Shown here: positions 18,179 to 28,119 of the stretch, piece by piece
How the letters are laid out: each line of letters begins with the position of its first letter
Numbering within the stretch: position 1 is the first letter of the stretch
Assembly: GCA_041558415.1 (NCBI GenBank)
Contig: JBFFEY010000002.1
Location: 95,881-159,880 of the forward strand
Direction of reading: 5' to 3'
From: SG8-39 sp041558415
GTDB lineage: Bacteria > Pseudomonadota > Gammaproteobacteria > Burkholderiales > SG8-39
Length of the DNA: 64,000 nucleotides
Made by a program: the position numbers and the translations under genes
The notes under the pieces: model-generated
The model's database searches: none
The model's input: the letters and a program-made list of their open reading frames with translations, nothing else
Told to the model about the DNA's origin: nothing

Positions 18179-20602
18179 CTAGACATCAAGGTTGCGTACG
18201 CCGAGCGCGTTCGACTCGATGAACGCGCGCCGCGGTTCGACCTCGTCGCCCATCAGTTTCGTGAAGATCTCGTCAGCCGCGATGCCGTCCTCGATCTGCA
18301 CCTTGAGCAGGCGCCGCGACTCGGGGTCCATCGTCGTTTCCCAGAGCTGGGACGGGTTCATTTCTCCAAGTCCCTTGTAGCGCTGCAGCGCCATCGCCTT
18401 GTTGACCTCGGCGAGCAACCAGCGCATGGCCTCCGGGAAGTCGCGCACGGGCTGCTTCTTGTCGCCACGCTGGACGGTCGCGCCGACACCGACCAGACCG
18501 CGCAGCATCTCAGCCGTCTGCCGAATCTGCGTGTAGTCCCCCGAGGCGACGAACTCGGTATCAATGTTCGAGATGCGCAGATTGCCATGCCAGCTGCGCT
18601 CGATGCGGATCTGGTAGCGATCGGTCTTGCCGTCGAAATCGGCGCGCACTCGAACGCCGTTGCCGGTCAGTGCGGCATATAGCGCCTCGGCAGATGCCTC
18701 TGCCGTCTCGCGGCGCGACAAATCAATCTGCACGCCTCGCAGGAGCGCGACCAGTGACTCCCGATCGATCCAGCGCGACGCCCGTTCGATGACGGCCTCG
18801 GAAACCAGGTAGGACTTCGCCAGCTCGGATAGCGCATCGCCGGTAATCGGCTCGCGGCCCGCGGCCGCTACGAGGGAGGCATCCACCAGTGCCTGTCTGA
18901 GCATGAACTCGTTCAATTCATGCTCGTCCTTCAGATAGCGTTCGGTCTTGCCGAGCTTCGCTTTGTAGAGCGGCGGCTGGGCGATGTAGATATGGCCGCG
19001 CTCGACGAGCTCGGGCATCTGCCGGTAGAAGAAGGTCAGCAACAGCGTGCGTATATGCGAGCCGTCGACGTCCGCATCGGTCATGATGATGATGCGGTGA
19101 TACCGCAGCTTCTCGGGGTTGTACTCGTCCTTGCCGAAGCCGCAGCCGAGCGCCGTGATCATGGTCGCGATTTCGGCTGAGGAAAGCAGTTTGTCGAAGC
19201 GCGCCTTCTCCACGTTCAGAATCTTTCCTTTGAGCGGCAGAATCGCCTGGAAGCGGCGGTCGCGTCCTTGCTTTGCCGACCCGCCGGCCGAATCGCCCTC
19301 GACCAGGTAGAGCTCGCAGTTCGCGGGATCGCGTTCCTGGCAGTCGGCCAGCTTTCCGGGCAGGCCCATCGAATCCAGCACGCCCTTGCGCCGAGTCATT
19401 TCGCGCGCCCGACGCGCGGCCTCTCTCGCGCGTGCCGCTTCGACGATCTTCCCGGTAATGACTCGTGCATCGTTCGGCCGCTCGTCGAGGAACTGCCGCA
19501 GATGTTCCGCAACCACCTCTTCGACCGCTGGCCGTACTTCCGACGACACCAGCTTTTCCTTCGTCTGCGAGGAGAACTTCGGCTCGGGCACCTTGACCGA
19601 CAGCACGCAGGCCAGTCCCTCGCGCATGTCGTCGCCGGTGGTTTCCACCTTCGCGCGCTTGGCGAGCTCGTGCTCCTCGATGTACTTGTTCAGGACGCGC
19701 GTCATCGCCGCACGCAAACCGGTCATGTGCGTTCCGCCGTCGCGCTGCGGAATATTGTTGGTGAAACAGAGCACGGATTCCTGGAACGTGTCGTTCCACT
19801 GCATCGCGACATCGGCGACGATGCCGTCCTTCTCACCGGTGGCGACGAACACGTTCGGATGCAGAACGTTCTTCGCCCGGTTCATGTACTCCACGAAACC
19901 CTTCACACCGCCGGAGAACTCGAAGCTTTCCTCCTTGGTCGAGAGCTGATCGACGAGCAGGATGCGCACGCCGTTGTTGAGGAAAGAAAGCTCACGCAAA
20001 CGGCGCGAGAGGATGTCGACATGATAGTCGACGTTGCCGAAAACCTCCTTCGACGCGAGGAAATGGACTTCCGTGCCTCGCTTCTCTGTGTCGCCGGTGA
20101 CGCGCAACGGTCCGGTCGCCACCCCGTTGCTGAATTCGATCTCGTGCACCCGCCCGTCGCGCCAGATCGTCAGGCGCAGCCATTCGGACAGCGCATTGAC
20201 CACCGAAACGCCGACACCGTGCAATCCGCCAGAGACCTTGTATGAGTTGCTGTCGAACTTTCCGCCGGCGTGCAGTTCGGTCATGACAATTTCGGCTGCC
20301 GAGCGCTTGAGTTCGTCGTCTTCCTTGACGTCAGTCGGAATGCCGCGGCCGTTATCGCGAACCGAGATCGAGCTGTCGGTATGAATCGTGACGACGATCT
20401 CGTCGCAGTATCCGGCGAGCGCCTCGTCGACGGCATTGTCGACTACCTCGAACACCATGTGATGCAGCCCGGTGCCGTCCGAGGTATCGCCGATGTACAT
20501 TCCCGGGCGCTTGCGGACGGCTTCGAGGCCCTTCAGCACCTTGATGCTTTCGGACCCGTACGAATCCGTCTCCAATGCCGCGTTGCTTTCCGGTTCACCC
20601 AC
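18179..20602 (-). CDS. gyrB: DNA gyrase subunit B
   Basis: ATPase subunit of gyrase, which introduces negative supercoils. The 807 residues contain the GHKL ATPase domain (EVVDNAVDEALAGYCDEI; GGLHGVGVSVVNAL), the transducer domain and the TOPRIM metal site (LYLVEGDSAGGSAKQGRDR; DADVDGSHIRTLLLTFFYR). The C-terminal tail has QRYKGLGEMNPSQLWETTM. Length matches proteobacterial GyrB of about 805. It is downstream of dnaN (44-base gap) in the dnaA-dnaN-gyrB order; recF, often between dnaN and gyrB, is missing here. Confidence 0.98.
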   Translation of the reverse strand: MGEPESNAALETDSYGSESIKVLKGLEAVRKRPGMYIGDTSDGTGLHHMVFEVVDNAVDEALAGYCDEIVVTIHTDSSISVRDNGRGIPTDVKEDDELKRSAAEIVMTELHAGGKFDSNSYKVSGGLHGVGVSVVNALSEWLRLTIWRDGRVHEIEFSNGVATGPLRVTGDTEKRGTEVHFLASKEVFGNVDYHVDILSRRLRELSFLNNGVRILLVDQLSTKEESFEFSGGVKGFVEYMNRAKNVLHPNVFVATGEKDGIVADVAMQWNDTFQESVLCFTNNIPQRDGGTHMTGLRAAMTRVLNKYIEEHELAKRAKVETTGDDMREGLACVLSVKVPEPKFSSQTKEKLVSSEVRPAVEEVVAEHLRQFLDERPNDARVITGKIVEAARAREAARRAREMTRRKGVLDSMGLPGKLADCQERDPANCELYLVEGDSAGGSAKQGRDRRFQAILPLKGKILNVEKARFDKLLSSAEIATMITALGCGFGKDEYNPEKLRYHRIIIMTDADVDGSHIRTLLLTFFYRQMPELVERGHIYIAQPPLYKAKLGKTERYLKDEHELNEFMLRQALVDASLVAAAGREPITGDALSELAKSYLVSEAVIERASRWIDRESLVALLRGVQIDLSRRETAEASAEALYAALTGNGVRVRADFDGKTDRYQIRIERSWHGNLRISNIDTEFVASGDYTQIRQTAEMLRGLVGVGATVQRGDKKQPVRDFPEAMRWLLAEVNKAMALQRYKGLGEMNPSQLWETTMDPESRRLLKVQIEDGIAADEIFTKLMGDEVEPRRAFIESNALGVRNLDV

Positions 20603-20646
20603 GATCGTTCTTCCTTCTCAACAAAATCGGCTTCGCAGCGGCGTTT

Positions 20647-21753
20647 TCATATCCGCATCGGCATTACGACGTAGCGGAATTCGGGCTCCGACGCGAACTG
20701 GAACAGGGTGCTGGAGGCCGCATCGCCGAACAGGCATTCGACCTCCGCGCCCGGGATGTTGTTCAGCACGTCCAGCAGATAGTTGACGTTGAATCCGATG
20801 TCGAGCGCTTCTCCGCTGTACTGCACATCGAGTTCCTCCTGCGCCTCTTCCTGCTCGGCGTTGGACGACACGATTTTCAGGCTCGAATCGGTCAGCACCC
20901 AGCGCACGCCGCGAAACTTCTCGTTCGACAGGATTGCCGCGCGCAACAGCGACTGGCGCAAAACCTCGCGCTCCACCCGCAGGCTATTCTTGTGCTGCGT
21001 GGGAATGACACGCGCGTAATCGGGAAACTTGCCGTCGACCAGCTTGGAAACAAGTTCGACGCCGCCGAAGCGGAAAGCCGCTTGCGCCGCGGACAGCTCG
21101 ACCTCCACCGGATCGTCGCTGTCGGCGAGCAGCTTGCCGAGCTCGATAACGGTTTTTCGCGGCACGATGACTTCCTGGCGCGGCAACGCACTCTCAAGCG
21201 CCATCGCCGCGTATGCAAGACGATGACCGTCGGTGGCAACCAGCTTCAGCCGCTCGTCCTCCACGACCATCAGCAGGCCGTTGAGGTAATAGCGAATGTC
21301 CTGCTGCGCCATGGCGTACTGCACCATGCCCAGCAGGTGGCGAAGCGCCTTTTGCGGCAGCCCGAAACGCGCGGTCTCCCCACCCGGCCGGGCGAGGCGC
21401 GGAAAATCCTCCGCCGGCAGCGTTTGCAAGCTGAAGCGGCTCTTGCCCGCTTTCACCAGCAGGCGCTTGTCCTGTTGCTGCAGCGTCACGTCGGCCGACT
21501 CGGGCAGCGCACGCAGGATATCGACCAGCTTGCGCGCGCCGACGGTCACGGCCCGCGCCTCGCCGGGTTCGCCGATCGATGCGCGGGCGGTTATCTCAAT
21601 CTCGATGTCGGTCGCGAGGAACCCCAGGCCGCCGTCGCCCGGCTCGATGAGCACGTTGGAGAGGATCGGCAGCGTGTGGCGGCGCTCGATGATTCCGCTG
21701 ACTGCGGAGAGCGGCTCGAGAATTGCGTCTCGCTTGGCCTTGACCAGAACCAT
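20647..21753 (-). CDS. dnaN: DNA polymerase III beta sliding clamp
   Basis: Ring-shaped clamp that tethers DNA polymerase III to DNA. The 368 residues show the three-fold clamp domain pattern, beginning MVLVKAKRDAILEPLSAVSGI and ending in EFRYVVMPMRI, the conserved C-terminus near the partner-binding pocket. Length is normal. It lies 211 bases downstream of dnaA, and that gap holds a DnaA-box-like site. Confidence 0.97.
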   Translation of the reverse strand: MVLVKAKRDAILEPLSAVSGIIERRHTLPILSNVLIEPGDGGLGFLATDIEIEITARASIGEPGEARAVTVGARKLVDILRALPESADVTLQQQDKRLLVKAGKSRFSLQTLPAEDFPRLARPGGETARFGLPQKALRHLLGMVQYAMAQQDIRYYLNGLLMVVEDERLKLVATDGHRLAYAAMALESALPRQEVIVPRKTVIELGKLLADSDDPVEVELSAAQAAFRFGGVELVSKLVDGKFPDYARVIPTQHKNSLRVEREVLRQSLLRAAILSNEKFRGVRWVLTDSSLKIVSSNAEQEEAQEELDVQYSGEALDIGFNVNYLLDVLNNIPGAEVECLFGDAASSTLFQFASEPEFRYVVMPMRI

Positions 21754-21964
21754 TTTTATTTACCTAGTAGTTGTAGTAGGTGCCATGCATCTCGTGGGAT
21801 AAAGCGAAAATACGATTTCCGCCAGCCAGTTGTCGCGCACCGTCACGCCTAAGAAGCTGTGGATAGCCTGTGAGCGGCTTGGAACAAGTTGCGCGCCGTC
21901 CGCGCGTCGACGAGTTACTCACAATTCATCCCAACGATAGGCACAGCTTTTACGGTCGGGCCGG
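21754..21964. other. dnaA-dnaN intergenic region with a DnaA-box-like site
   Basis: A 211-base gap, more A+T-rich than its surroundings at the dnaN end (CATTTTTATTTACC near 21751). It contains TGTGGATAG (21858-21866), the reverse complement of CTATCCACA, one mismatch from the DnaA box TTATCCACA, and a weaker TTACTCACA near 21914. It may carry the dnaN promoter and contribute to the origin. I did not see a clear box cluster. Confidence 0.4.
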
Positions 21965-23305
<1,341 letters not shown>

Positions 23306-23404
23306 GCGTTCGGGTGGCCTCTTTGGCTGCTCGTTAGACGGCCCTTCTCGAAGCACCGGAAGAGGACTTCGGAGAGACCGGAATTCTACCCGTAACGGGC
23401 CGAG

Positions 23405-23413
23405 TTATCCACA
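23405..23413 (+). promoter_or_regulatory. Perfect DnaA box (TTATCCACA)
   Basis: Exact consensus DnaA-binding 9-mer in the dnaA-rpmH divergent gap. It may serve dnaA autoregulation or origin function. It is the only exact box I found in the dnaA-flanking gaps. Confidence 0.7.
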
Positions 23414-23438
23414 GGCCGGTGGCATGAAAAGGCCTGAT

Positions 23439-23468
23439 TTGACAATGACTCATGGCGCAGGATGTAAT
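23439..23468 (+). promoter_or_regulatory. rpmH promoter
   Basis: TTGACA (23439-23444, perfect -35), 18-base spacer, TGTAAT (23463-23468, five of six -10 positions). It sits 26 bases before the rpmH ATG and would drive rpmH-rnpA-yidD-yidC and possibly mnmE. Confidence 0.7.
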
Positions 23469-23494
23469 ACCGGCCTTTTTCCCTCGGGGCAGCA

Positions 23495-23629
23495 ATGAAA
23501 CGGACTTATCAGCCGTCGAAAACGCGGCGCGCTCGGCGACACGGCTTTCTGGTGCGCAGCCGCACGCGGGGCGGACGCGCCGTATTGCGTTCGCGGCGCG
23601 CGCAAGGGCGCAAGCGCCTGGCCGTCTGA
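23495..23629 (+). CDS. rpmH: 50S ribosomal protein L34
   Basis: A 44-residue basic protein starting MKRTYQPSKTRRARRHGF and ending GRKRLAV, the near-invariant L34 sequence; it is part of the large ribosomal subunit. It begins the conserved rpmH-rnpA-yidD-yidC-mnmE series, divergent from dnaA. It is shorter than most gene-call cut-offs, but the identity is unambiguous. Confidence 0.97.
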   Translation: MKRTYQPSKTRRARRHGFLVRSRTRGGRAVLRSRRAQGRKRLAV

Positions 23630-23642
23630 ATCCCGCGCGTGC

Positions 23643-24002
23643 GTGCCGGATGCCGCTTCGCGAGATTGCCATCGCTTCGGCCGCGCGCGTCGCATTACGC
23701 GACGCGCGGACTTTGAGCGTTTGCTGAAGGCGGGAACGCGGCGCAGCATCGGCGGTTACGTGTTTTACATGGCGCCGCGTGAACATGGCCCGGCGCGTCT
23801 CGGAATCGTCATCTCACGCCGCCATGCACGTCTCGCAGCTACGCGCAATGCCATCAAGCGTTACATCCGGGAAGCGTTCCGGCTCGAGCGCAGTCATCTC
23901 GGGCCGATCGATCTGCTCGTCAGGCCGCCGTTCGGTGTCAGGCCGTCGCCGGAGATGCTGACGCGGCTGCGCGGCCTGCTGGGTCGCCTGGAAAAGCAAT
24001 GA
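23643..24002 (+). CDS. rnpA: Ribonuclease P protein component
   Basis: Protein cofactor of RNase P, which matures tRNA 5' ends. The 119 residues include RLGIVISRRHARLAATRNAIKR-YIREAFR, which holds the RNR signature that contacts the catalytic RNA. The start is GTG at 23643, 13 bases after rpmH; a slightly later start is possible because the N-terminus is poorly conserved. The stop overlaps the yidD ATG as ATGA (23999-24002). Confidence 0.93.
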   Translation: MPDAASRDCHRFGRARRITRRADFERLLKAGTRRSIGGYVFYMAPREHGPARLGIVISRRHARLAATRNAIKRYIREAFRLERSHLGPIDLLVRPPFGVRPSPEMLTRLRGLLGRLEKQ

Positions 24003-24241
24003 TTGCCAAGTTCCTGCGGTTACTGGTGCGGTGCTATCGGTTGCTGCTGAGTCCGATCCTGCCGCCCGCCTGCCGCTTTTATACGAGCTGCTCCGAATAC
24101 GCCGAGCAGGCGCTGTGCCACCATGGCGCGTGGCGTGGTAGCTGGCTGATCGCCGGGCGCATCCTGCGCTGCGGTCCATGGCATCGCGGCGGGTACGATC
24201 CCGTGCCCGAGGTGCACGACAAGGGGCTTCAGGGTCGATGA
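23999..24241 (+). CDS. yidD: Membrane protein insertion efficiency factor YidD
   Basis: An 80-residue protein of the YidD family, which helps YidC-dependent insertion at the inner membrane. The pattern LRLLVRCYRLLLSPILPPACRFYTSCSEYA is split by the conserved cysteines, and GRILRCGPWHRGGYDPVP is the family C-terminal signature. It overlaps rnpA and yidC by four bases each (ATGA), showing tight translational coupling. Confidence 0.96.
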   Translation: MIAKFLRLLVRCYRLLLSPILPPACRFYTSCSEYAEQALCHHGAWRGSWLIAGRILRCGPWHRGGYDPVPEVHDKGLQGR

Positions 24242-25905
24242 ACCTCGATACGCAACGCCTCATCCTGCTGTTGGTGTTCAGCTTCTCGGTGCTGATGCTG
24301 TGGGACGCCTGGGAGAAGCACAACCGGCCTAAGCCCGCCCCACAGACGGCGGCACAGCAGGCGCAACAGACGGTTCCGACACCGAGTGCGCCGATCGAAA
24401 GCAAGGCGACGCCAGCGCCGGCCACCAAGGGAGGGGACGTGGTGCCGTCGAAGGCCTCGGCCGCGCCTGCCGCGTCCGAGACCGTGCGGGTGCGCACCGA
24501 CCTGATGGTGGTCGACATCGACAGCGCTGGCGGGACGCTGCGGCGCGTCGAGCTCCTGAAGCACCGCGACGCGGTCGATCCGAAGAAGCTTTTTGTACTG
24601 CTGGGCGCCGAGCATTCGTATTCGGCGCAGAGCGGTCTCACCGGGGAAGGTGGTCCGAACCATCGCACGCAGTGGCGCATCGAGGACGGCCCGCGTGCGC
24701 TGGCGGCAGGACAGGATGCGCTCGAGGTCCGCCTTAGTGCGCAGGGCGGCGACGGCGCACGCGTCGTGAAGCGCTACACCTTCCGTCGCGACAGTTACAT
24801 CGTCGGGGTCGACCTGCAAGTGACGAACACGCAATCCGCGCCGTTACAGCCCCACGCGTATTTCCAACTGGTGCGCGACGACGAGTCGCCGGCTGGGGAA
24901 ACGGCGATGATGCAAACCTTTAGCGGGCCGGTGTACTACACGCAGGAGAACGCGTACCACAAGGTCGATTTCTCCGATGTGGCAAAGGAAAAATCGGGGA
25001 TTCCGCCACAGGCCAAAGACGGCTGGATCGGGATGGTGCAGCACTATTTCGTCTCGGCCTGGCTGCCGCCGCAGGACAGGCCGCGTGAGTACTACGCGAG
25101 GAAGCTGCCGGACGGCCTGTTCGCCGCGGGCGCGATCCTCGGCATCGGCGAAGTTCCCCCCGGTGAAACCCGCGGCGTGGAGATGCGCCTGTTCGTCGGC
25201 CCGCAGGAGCAGCACCGTCTCAAGGCGGCAGCGCCCGGTCTCGATCTGGTCGTCGACTACGGCTGGTTGACGATCATTGCCTGGCCGCTGTTCTGGCTGC
25301 TCGAAAAGTACCACTCGCTGAGCGGCAACTGGGGCCTTGCCATCATCCTGCTCACCATCACCATCAAGCTGGTGTTCTTCCCGCTTTCTGCCGCGAGCTA
25401 CAAGTCGATGGCCAAGATGAAACTGGTGACCCCGCGCCTGACCAAGATCCGCGAGACGTACGCGCACGATCGCCAGAAGATGAACCAGGCGATGATGGAG
25501 CTTTACAAGACCGAGAAAATCAACCCGCTCGGCGGCTGCTTTCCCATCCTGGTGCAGATCCCGGTGTTCATTGCGCTGTACTGGGTGCTGCTCGCGGCCA
25601 TCGAACTGCGCCATGCGCCGTTCATTCTTTGGATCAAGGATCTGTCCGCGCTCGATCCGTATTTCGTTCTGCCGATCCTGATGGCGGGCACGATGGTGCT
25701 GCAGACGAGGATGAACCCGAAGCCGCCCGACCCGGTGCAGGCCAAGGTGATGCAGTTCATGCCGTACGTCTTCAGCGTCTTCTTCTTTTTCTTTCCGGCC
25801 GGACTGGTGCTGTACTGGCTGGTGAACAACATCCTTTCGATCGCACAGCAGTGGCAGATTCAGCGCATGTTTGACCGCGACAAGACTGCCCATGCGAGAC
25901 GCTGA
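24238..25905 (+). CDS. yidC: Membrane protein insertase YidC
   Basis: Inserts and folds inner-membrane proteins, alone or with Sec. From the ATG at 24238 (MNLDTQRLILLLVFSFSVLM) it has 555 residues: an N-terminal membrane anchor, a large periplasmic domain (about 50-350) and the conserved five-helix insertase core, with LVFFPLSAASYKSMAKMKL, NPLGGCFPILVQIPVFIALY and a final FFPAGLVLYWLVNNILSI. The length is normal for Gram-negative YidC. The start overlaps yidD by four bases. Confidence 0.97.
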   Translation: MNLDTQRLILLLVFSFSVLMLWDAWEKHNRPKPAPQTAAQQAQQTVPTPSAPIESKATPAPATKGGDVVPSKASAAPAASETVRVRTDLMVVDIDSAGGTLRRVELLKHRDAVDPKKLFVLLGAEHSYSAQSGLTGEGGPNHRTQWRIEDGPRALAAGQDALEVRLSAQGGDGARVVKRYTFRRDSYIVGVDLQVTNTQSAPLQPHAYFQLVRDDESPAGETAMMQTFSGPVYYTQENAYHKVDFSDVAKEKSGIPPQAKDGWIGMVQHYFVSAWLPPQDRPREYYARKLPDGLFAAGAILGIGEVPPGETRGVEMRLFVGPQEQHRLKAAAPGLDLVVDYGWLTIIAWPLFWLLEKYHSLSGNWGLAIILLTITIKLVFFPLSAASYKSMAKMKLVTPRLTKIRETYAHDRQKMNQAMMELYKTEKINPLGGCFPILVQIPVFIALYWVLLAAIELRHAPFILWIKDLSALDPYFVLPILMAGTMVLQTRMNPKPPDPVQAKVMQFMPYVFSVFFFFFPAGLVLYWLVNNILSIAQQWQIQRMFDRDKTAHARR

Positions 25906-27238
25906 AACAGGCGCTGCGACGCGCGACACGATTGCGGCCATTGCGACGCCGGCCGGGCGAGGTGGGATCGGCGTCGTGCGCATCTCCGGACCCCGTGCAG
26001 CCGACATTGCGCACGTCCTGACCGGCACGCTGCCGGCGCCGCGGCAAGCGCAGCTGAGTGCTTTCCGCGACGCACACGGCGAAGCCATAGACGAGGGGCT
26101 AGTTCTCTACTTTCCGGCACCGCATTCGTACACGGGGGAGGCGGTCGTCGAATTGCAAGGACATGGCGGTCCGGTGGTTATGCATGCGCTGCTTGGCGCC
26201 TGTCTCGATGCCGGTGCGCGGCTGGCCGAGCCGGGTGAGTTCACGCGGCGCGCCTTTCTCGAGGGTCGGCTCGATCTCGCGCAGGCAGAAGCCGTCGCCG
26301 ACCTGATCGATGCGGCGAGCCGCAGCGCGGCGCGCTCGGCGCTGCGCTCGCTGCGAGGCGAATTTTCGGCCGCGATCGACGCCCTGGCGGCGCAGCTCAT
26401 TGAGCTGCGCGCGCTCACGGAGGCGATGCTCGACTTTCCGGAGGAAGAGGTCGATGCGCTGCACCGCGACGACGCGGCGCAGCGGCTCGAGCGCGTACGC
26501 GATGCGCTGGAAGCGGTCTTCGCGCGCAGCAGGCAGGGCAGCCTGCTGCGCAGCGGGATTCACATCGTGCTCGCCGGGCGCCCGAACGTCGGCAAGTCCA
26601 GCCTGCTGAACCGCCTGGCAGGCGAGGAACGCGCCATCGTGACGCCAATCGCCGGGACGACGCGCGATGCCCTGCGCGAGGCGATCGAGATCGACGGCGT
26701 GCCGCTCGTCGTCGTCGACACGGCCGGACTGCGCGAGTCGCGCGAGGAAGTCGAACGCCTCGGCGTCGAGCGGACGCACCGGGAAATCGCACGCGCGGAC
26801 GTGATTGTCTTCGTCTACGAGGCCGGTGCGGGCCTTGGTACCGAAGAGCGCGTTCTGCTCGACGCGCTGCCAACCGAAGTGCCCTGCGTGCGGGTTGCGA
26901 ACAAGATCGACCTTGGCGCGCAGCCGACCCAGCCCGGCGATACGGTTGCGGTGTCGGCCAAGACTGGCGAGGGACTTGACGCATTGCGCCAGGCCATCCT
27001 TGACGCGGCCGGCTGGCATCCGGGCGAGGAGACGGTGTTTCTCGCGCGCGAACGGCACCTGCGCGCGCTGGCGCGCGCGCGCGTCCGCCTCGAAGCGGCT
27101 TCACGCGAGCGCGGTCGCTGGGAGCTGTTCGCGGAGGAGCTGCGCCTGGCGCATTCGGCACTCGGCGAGATCACCGGCGAATTCAGCGCCGACGATCTGC
27201 TCGGCGAGATCTTCGCGCGCTTCTGCATCGGCAAGTAA
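25892..27238 (+). CDS. mnmE: tRNA uridine-5-carboxymethylaminomethyl modification GTPase
   Basis: With MnmG, modifies the wobble uridine of certain tRNAs. The 448 residues have an N-terminal folate-binding domain (DTIAAIATPAGRGGIGVVRI), a helical domain, and a GTPase domain with GRPNVGKSSLLNRL, DTAGLRES and NKID. The conserved C-terminus FCIGK carries the catalytic Cys. The ATG at 25892 overlaps yidC by 14 bases; a TTG at 25871 is the other candidate and would add seven residues. Its usual partner gene mnmG is 10.8 kb away. Confidence 0.96.
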   Translation: MRDAETGAATRDTIAAIATPAGRGGIGVVRISGPRAADIAHVLTGTLPAPRQAQLSAFRDAHGEAIDEGLVLYFPAPHSYTGEAVVELQGHGGPVVMHALLGACLDAGARLAEPGEFTRRAFLEGRLDLAQAEAVADLIDAASRSAARSALRSLRGEFSAAIDALAAQLIELRALTEAMLDFPEEEVDALHRDDAAQRLERVRDALEAVFARSRQGSLLRSGIHIVLAGRPNVGKSSLLNRLAGEERAIVTPIAGTTRDALREAIEIDGVPLVVVDTAGLRESREEVERLGVERTHREIARADVIVFVYEAGAGLGTEERVLLDALPTEVPCVRVANKIDLGAQPTQPGDTVAVSAKTGEGLDALRQAILDAAGWHPGEETVFLARERHLRALARARVRLEAASRERGRWELFAEELRLAHSALGEITGEFSADDLLGEIFARFCIGK

Positions 27239-27241
27239 AGC

Positions 27242-28009
27242 ATGCCCTGGAACCCGCAGGCCTACGAAGCATTCGCCGACCATCGCACGCGGCCGGCGAT
27301 CGACCTGCTGGATCGTGTACCGCTCGACGCGCCGACGCGCATCGTCGATCTCGGTTGCGGCAGCGGCGGCGTGACCCTGCTGCTCGCTGCGCGCTGGCCA
27401 CAGGCGGCGATCGTCGCACTCGACAGTTCGGCCGAGATGCTGGCAAGTGCAAGAGCGCGCAGCGCGACGATCGACTGGCAGCAGGCGGATCTGGCGACGT
27501 GGAGAACCCCCCAGCCGTTCGATCTTGTGTTCTCCAATGCCGCGCTGCATTGGCTGAGCGATCACGCGGTCCTTTTTACGCGGCTGGCCGACGCAGTGGC
27601 ACCGGGCGGCGTGCTTGCAGTGCAGATGCCGAGCAACTTCTGCGCGCCCTCACACCTGCTGATGCACGCGCTCGCGCTCGAAACACCGTATCGGGCGCAC
27701 CTTGAAACCGTGCTGCGCCCGGCGCCGGTGCTCGAGGCAAGCGACTACCACGCGCTGCTCGCACCGCGCTTTGCGCGCATCGACATCTGGTCATCGGAGT
27801 ACTTGCAGGTCTTGAGTGGCGAGAATCCGGTGGCGGACTGGACGCGCTCGACCTGGTTGGGTGGCCTGCTCGAGGCACTGCCCGAACCGCTGCGTGCGCC
27901 CTTCGAGGCGGAATACCGCCGTCGCGTACGCGGTGCATATCCGAAAGACGGCGAGGGGCGCACGCTGTTCCCCTTCCGCCGGCTGTTCCTGGTGGCCTCG
28001 ACCGCATGA
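27242..28009 (+). CDS. tam: Trans-aconitate 2-methyltransferase (class I SAM methyltransferase)
   Basis: The 255 residues begin MPWNPQAYEAFADHRTRPA, close to the Tam family start, followed by the AdoMet motif IVDLGCGSGGVTLLLA, an acidic second motif (VALDSSAEML), and SNAALHWLSDH, characteristic of Tam. The family methylates trans-aconitate, a side product that inhibits the TCA cycle. It starts three bases after mnmE, so it is probably read from the same transcript. The substrate is inferred from family resemblance. Confidence 0.85.
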   Translation: MPWNPQAYEAFADHRTRPAIDLLDRVPLDAPTRIVDLGCGSGGVTLLLAARWPQAAIVALDSSAEMLASARARSATIDWQQADLATWRTPQPFDLVFSNAALHWLSDHAVLFTRLADAVAPGGVLAVQMPSNFCAPSHLLMHALALETPYRAHLETVLRPAPVLEASDYHALLAPRFARIDIWSSEYLQVLSGENPVADWTRSTWLGGLLEALPEPLRAPFEAEYRRRVRGAYPKDGEGRTLFPFRRLFLVASTA

Positions 28010-28020
28010 GCGCAGTACAA

Positions 28021-28035
28021 TCTCGGGCCCCGAGA
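28021..28035. repeat. 15-base inverted repeat before pckG
   Basis: TCTCGGG-C-CCCGAGA, arms of seven bases around one central base, 11 bases after the tam stop in the 110-base gap before pckG. It could be an operator or a short hairpin ending the mnmE-tam transcript; there is no T-run. I see no convincing promoter beside it. Confidence 0.35.
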
Positions 28036-28119
28036 CTCCCACTTTTCGCCGCGTCGCAGCACTTTCGAACCGTGTAATTTCCGGTTTCGTGGGCAGCGCC
28101 GTCGGACAGAGTTTTCGCC

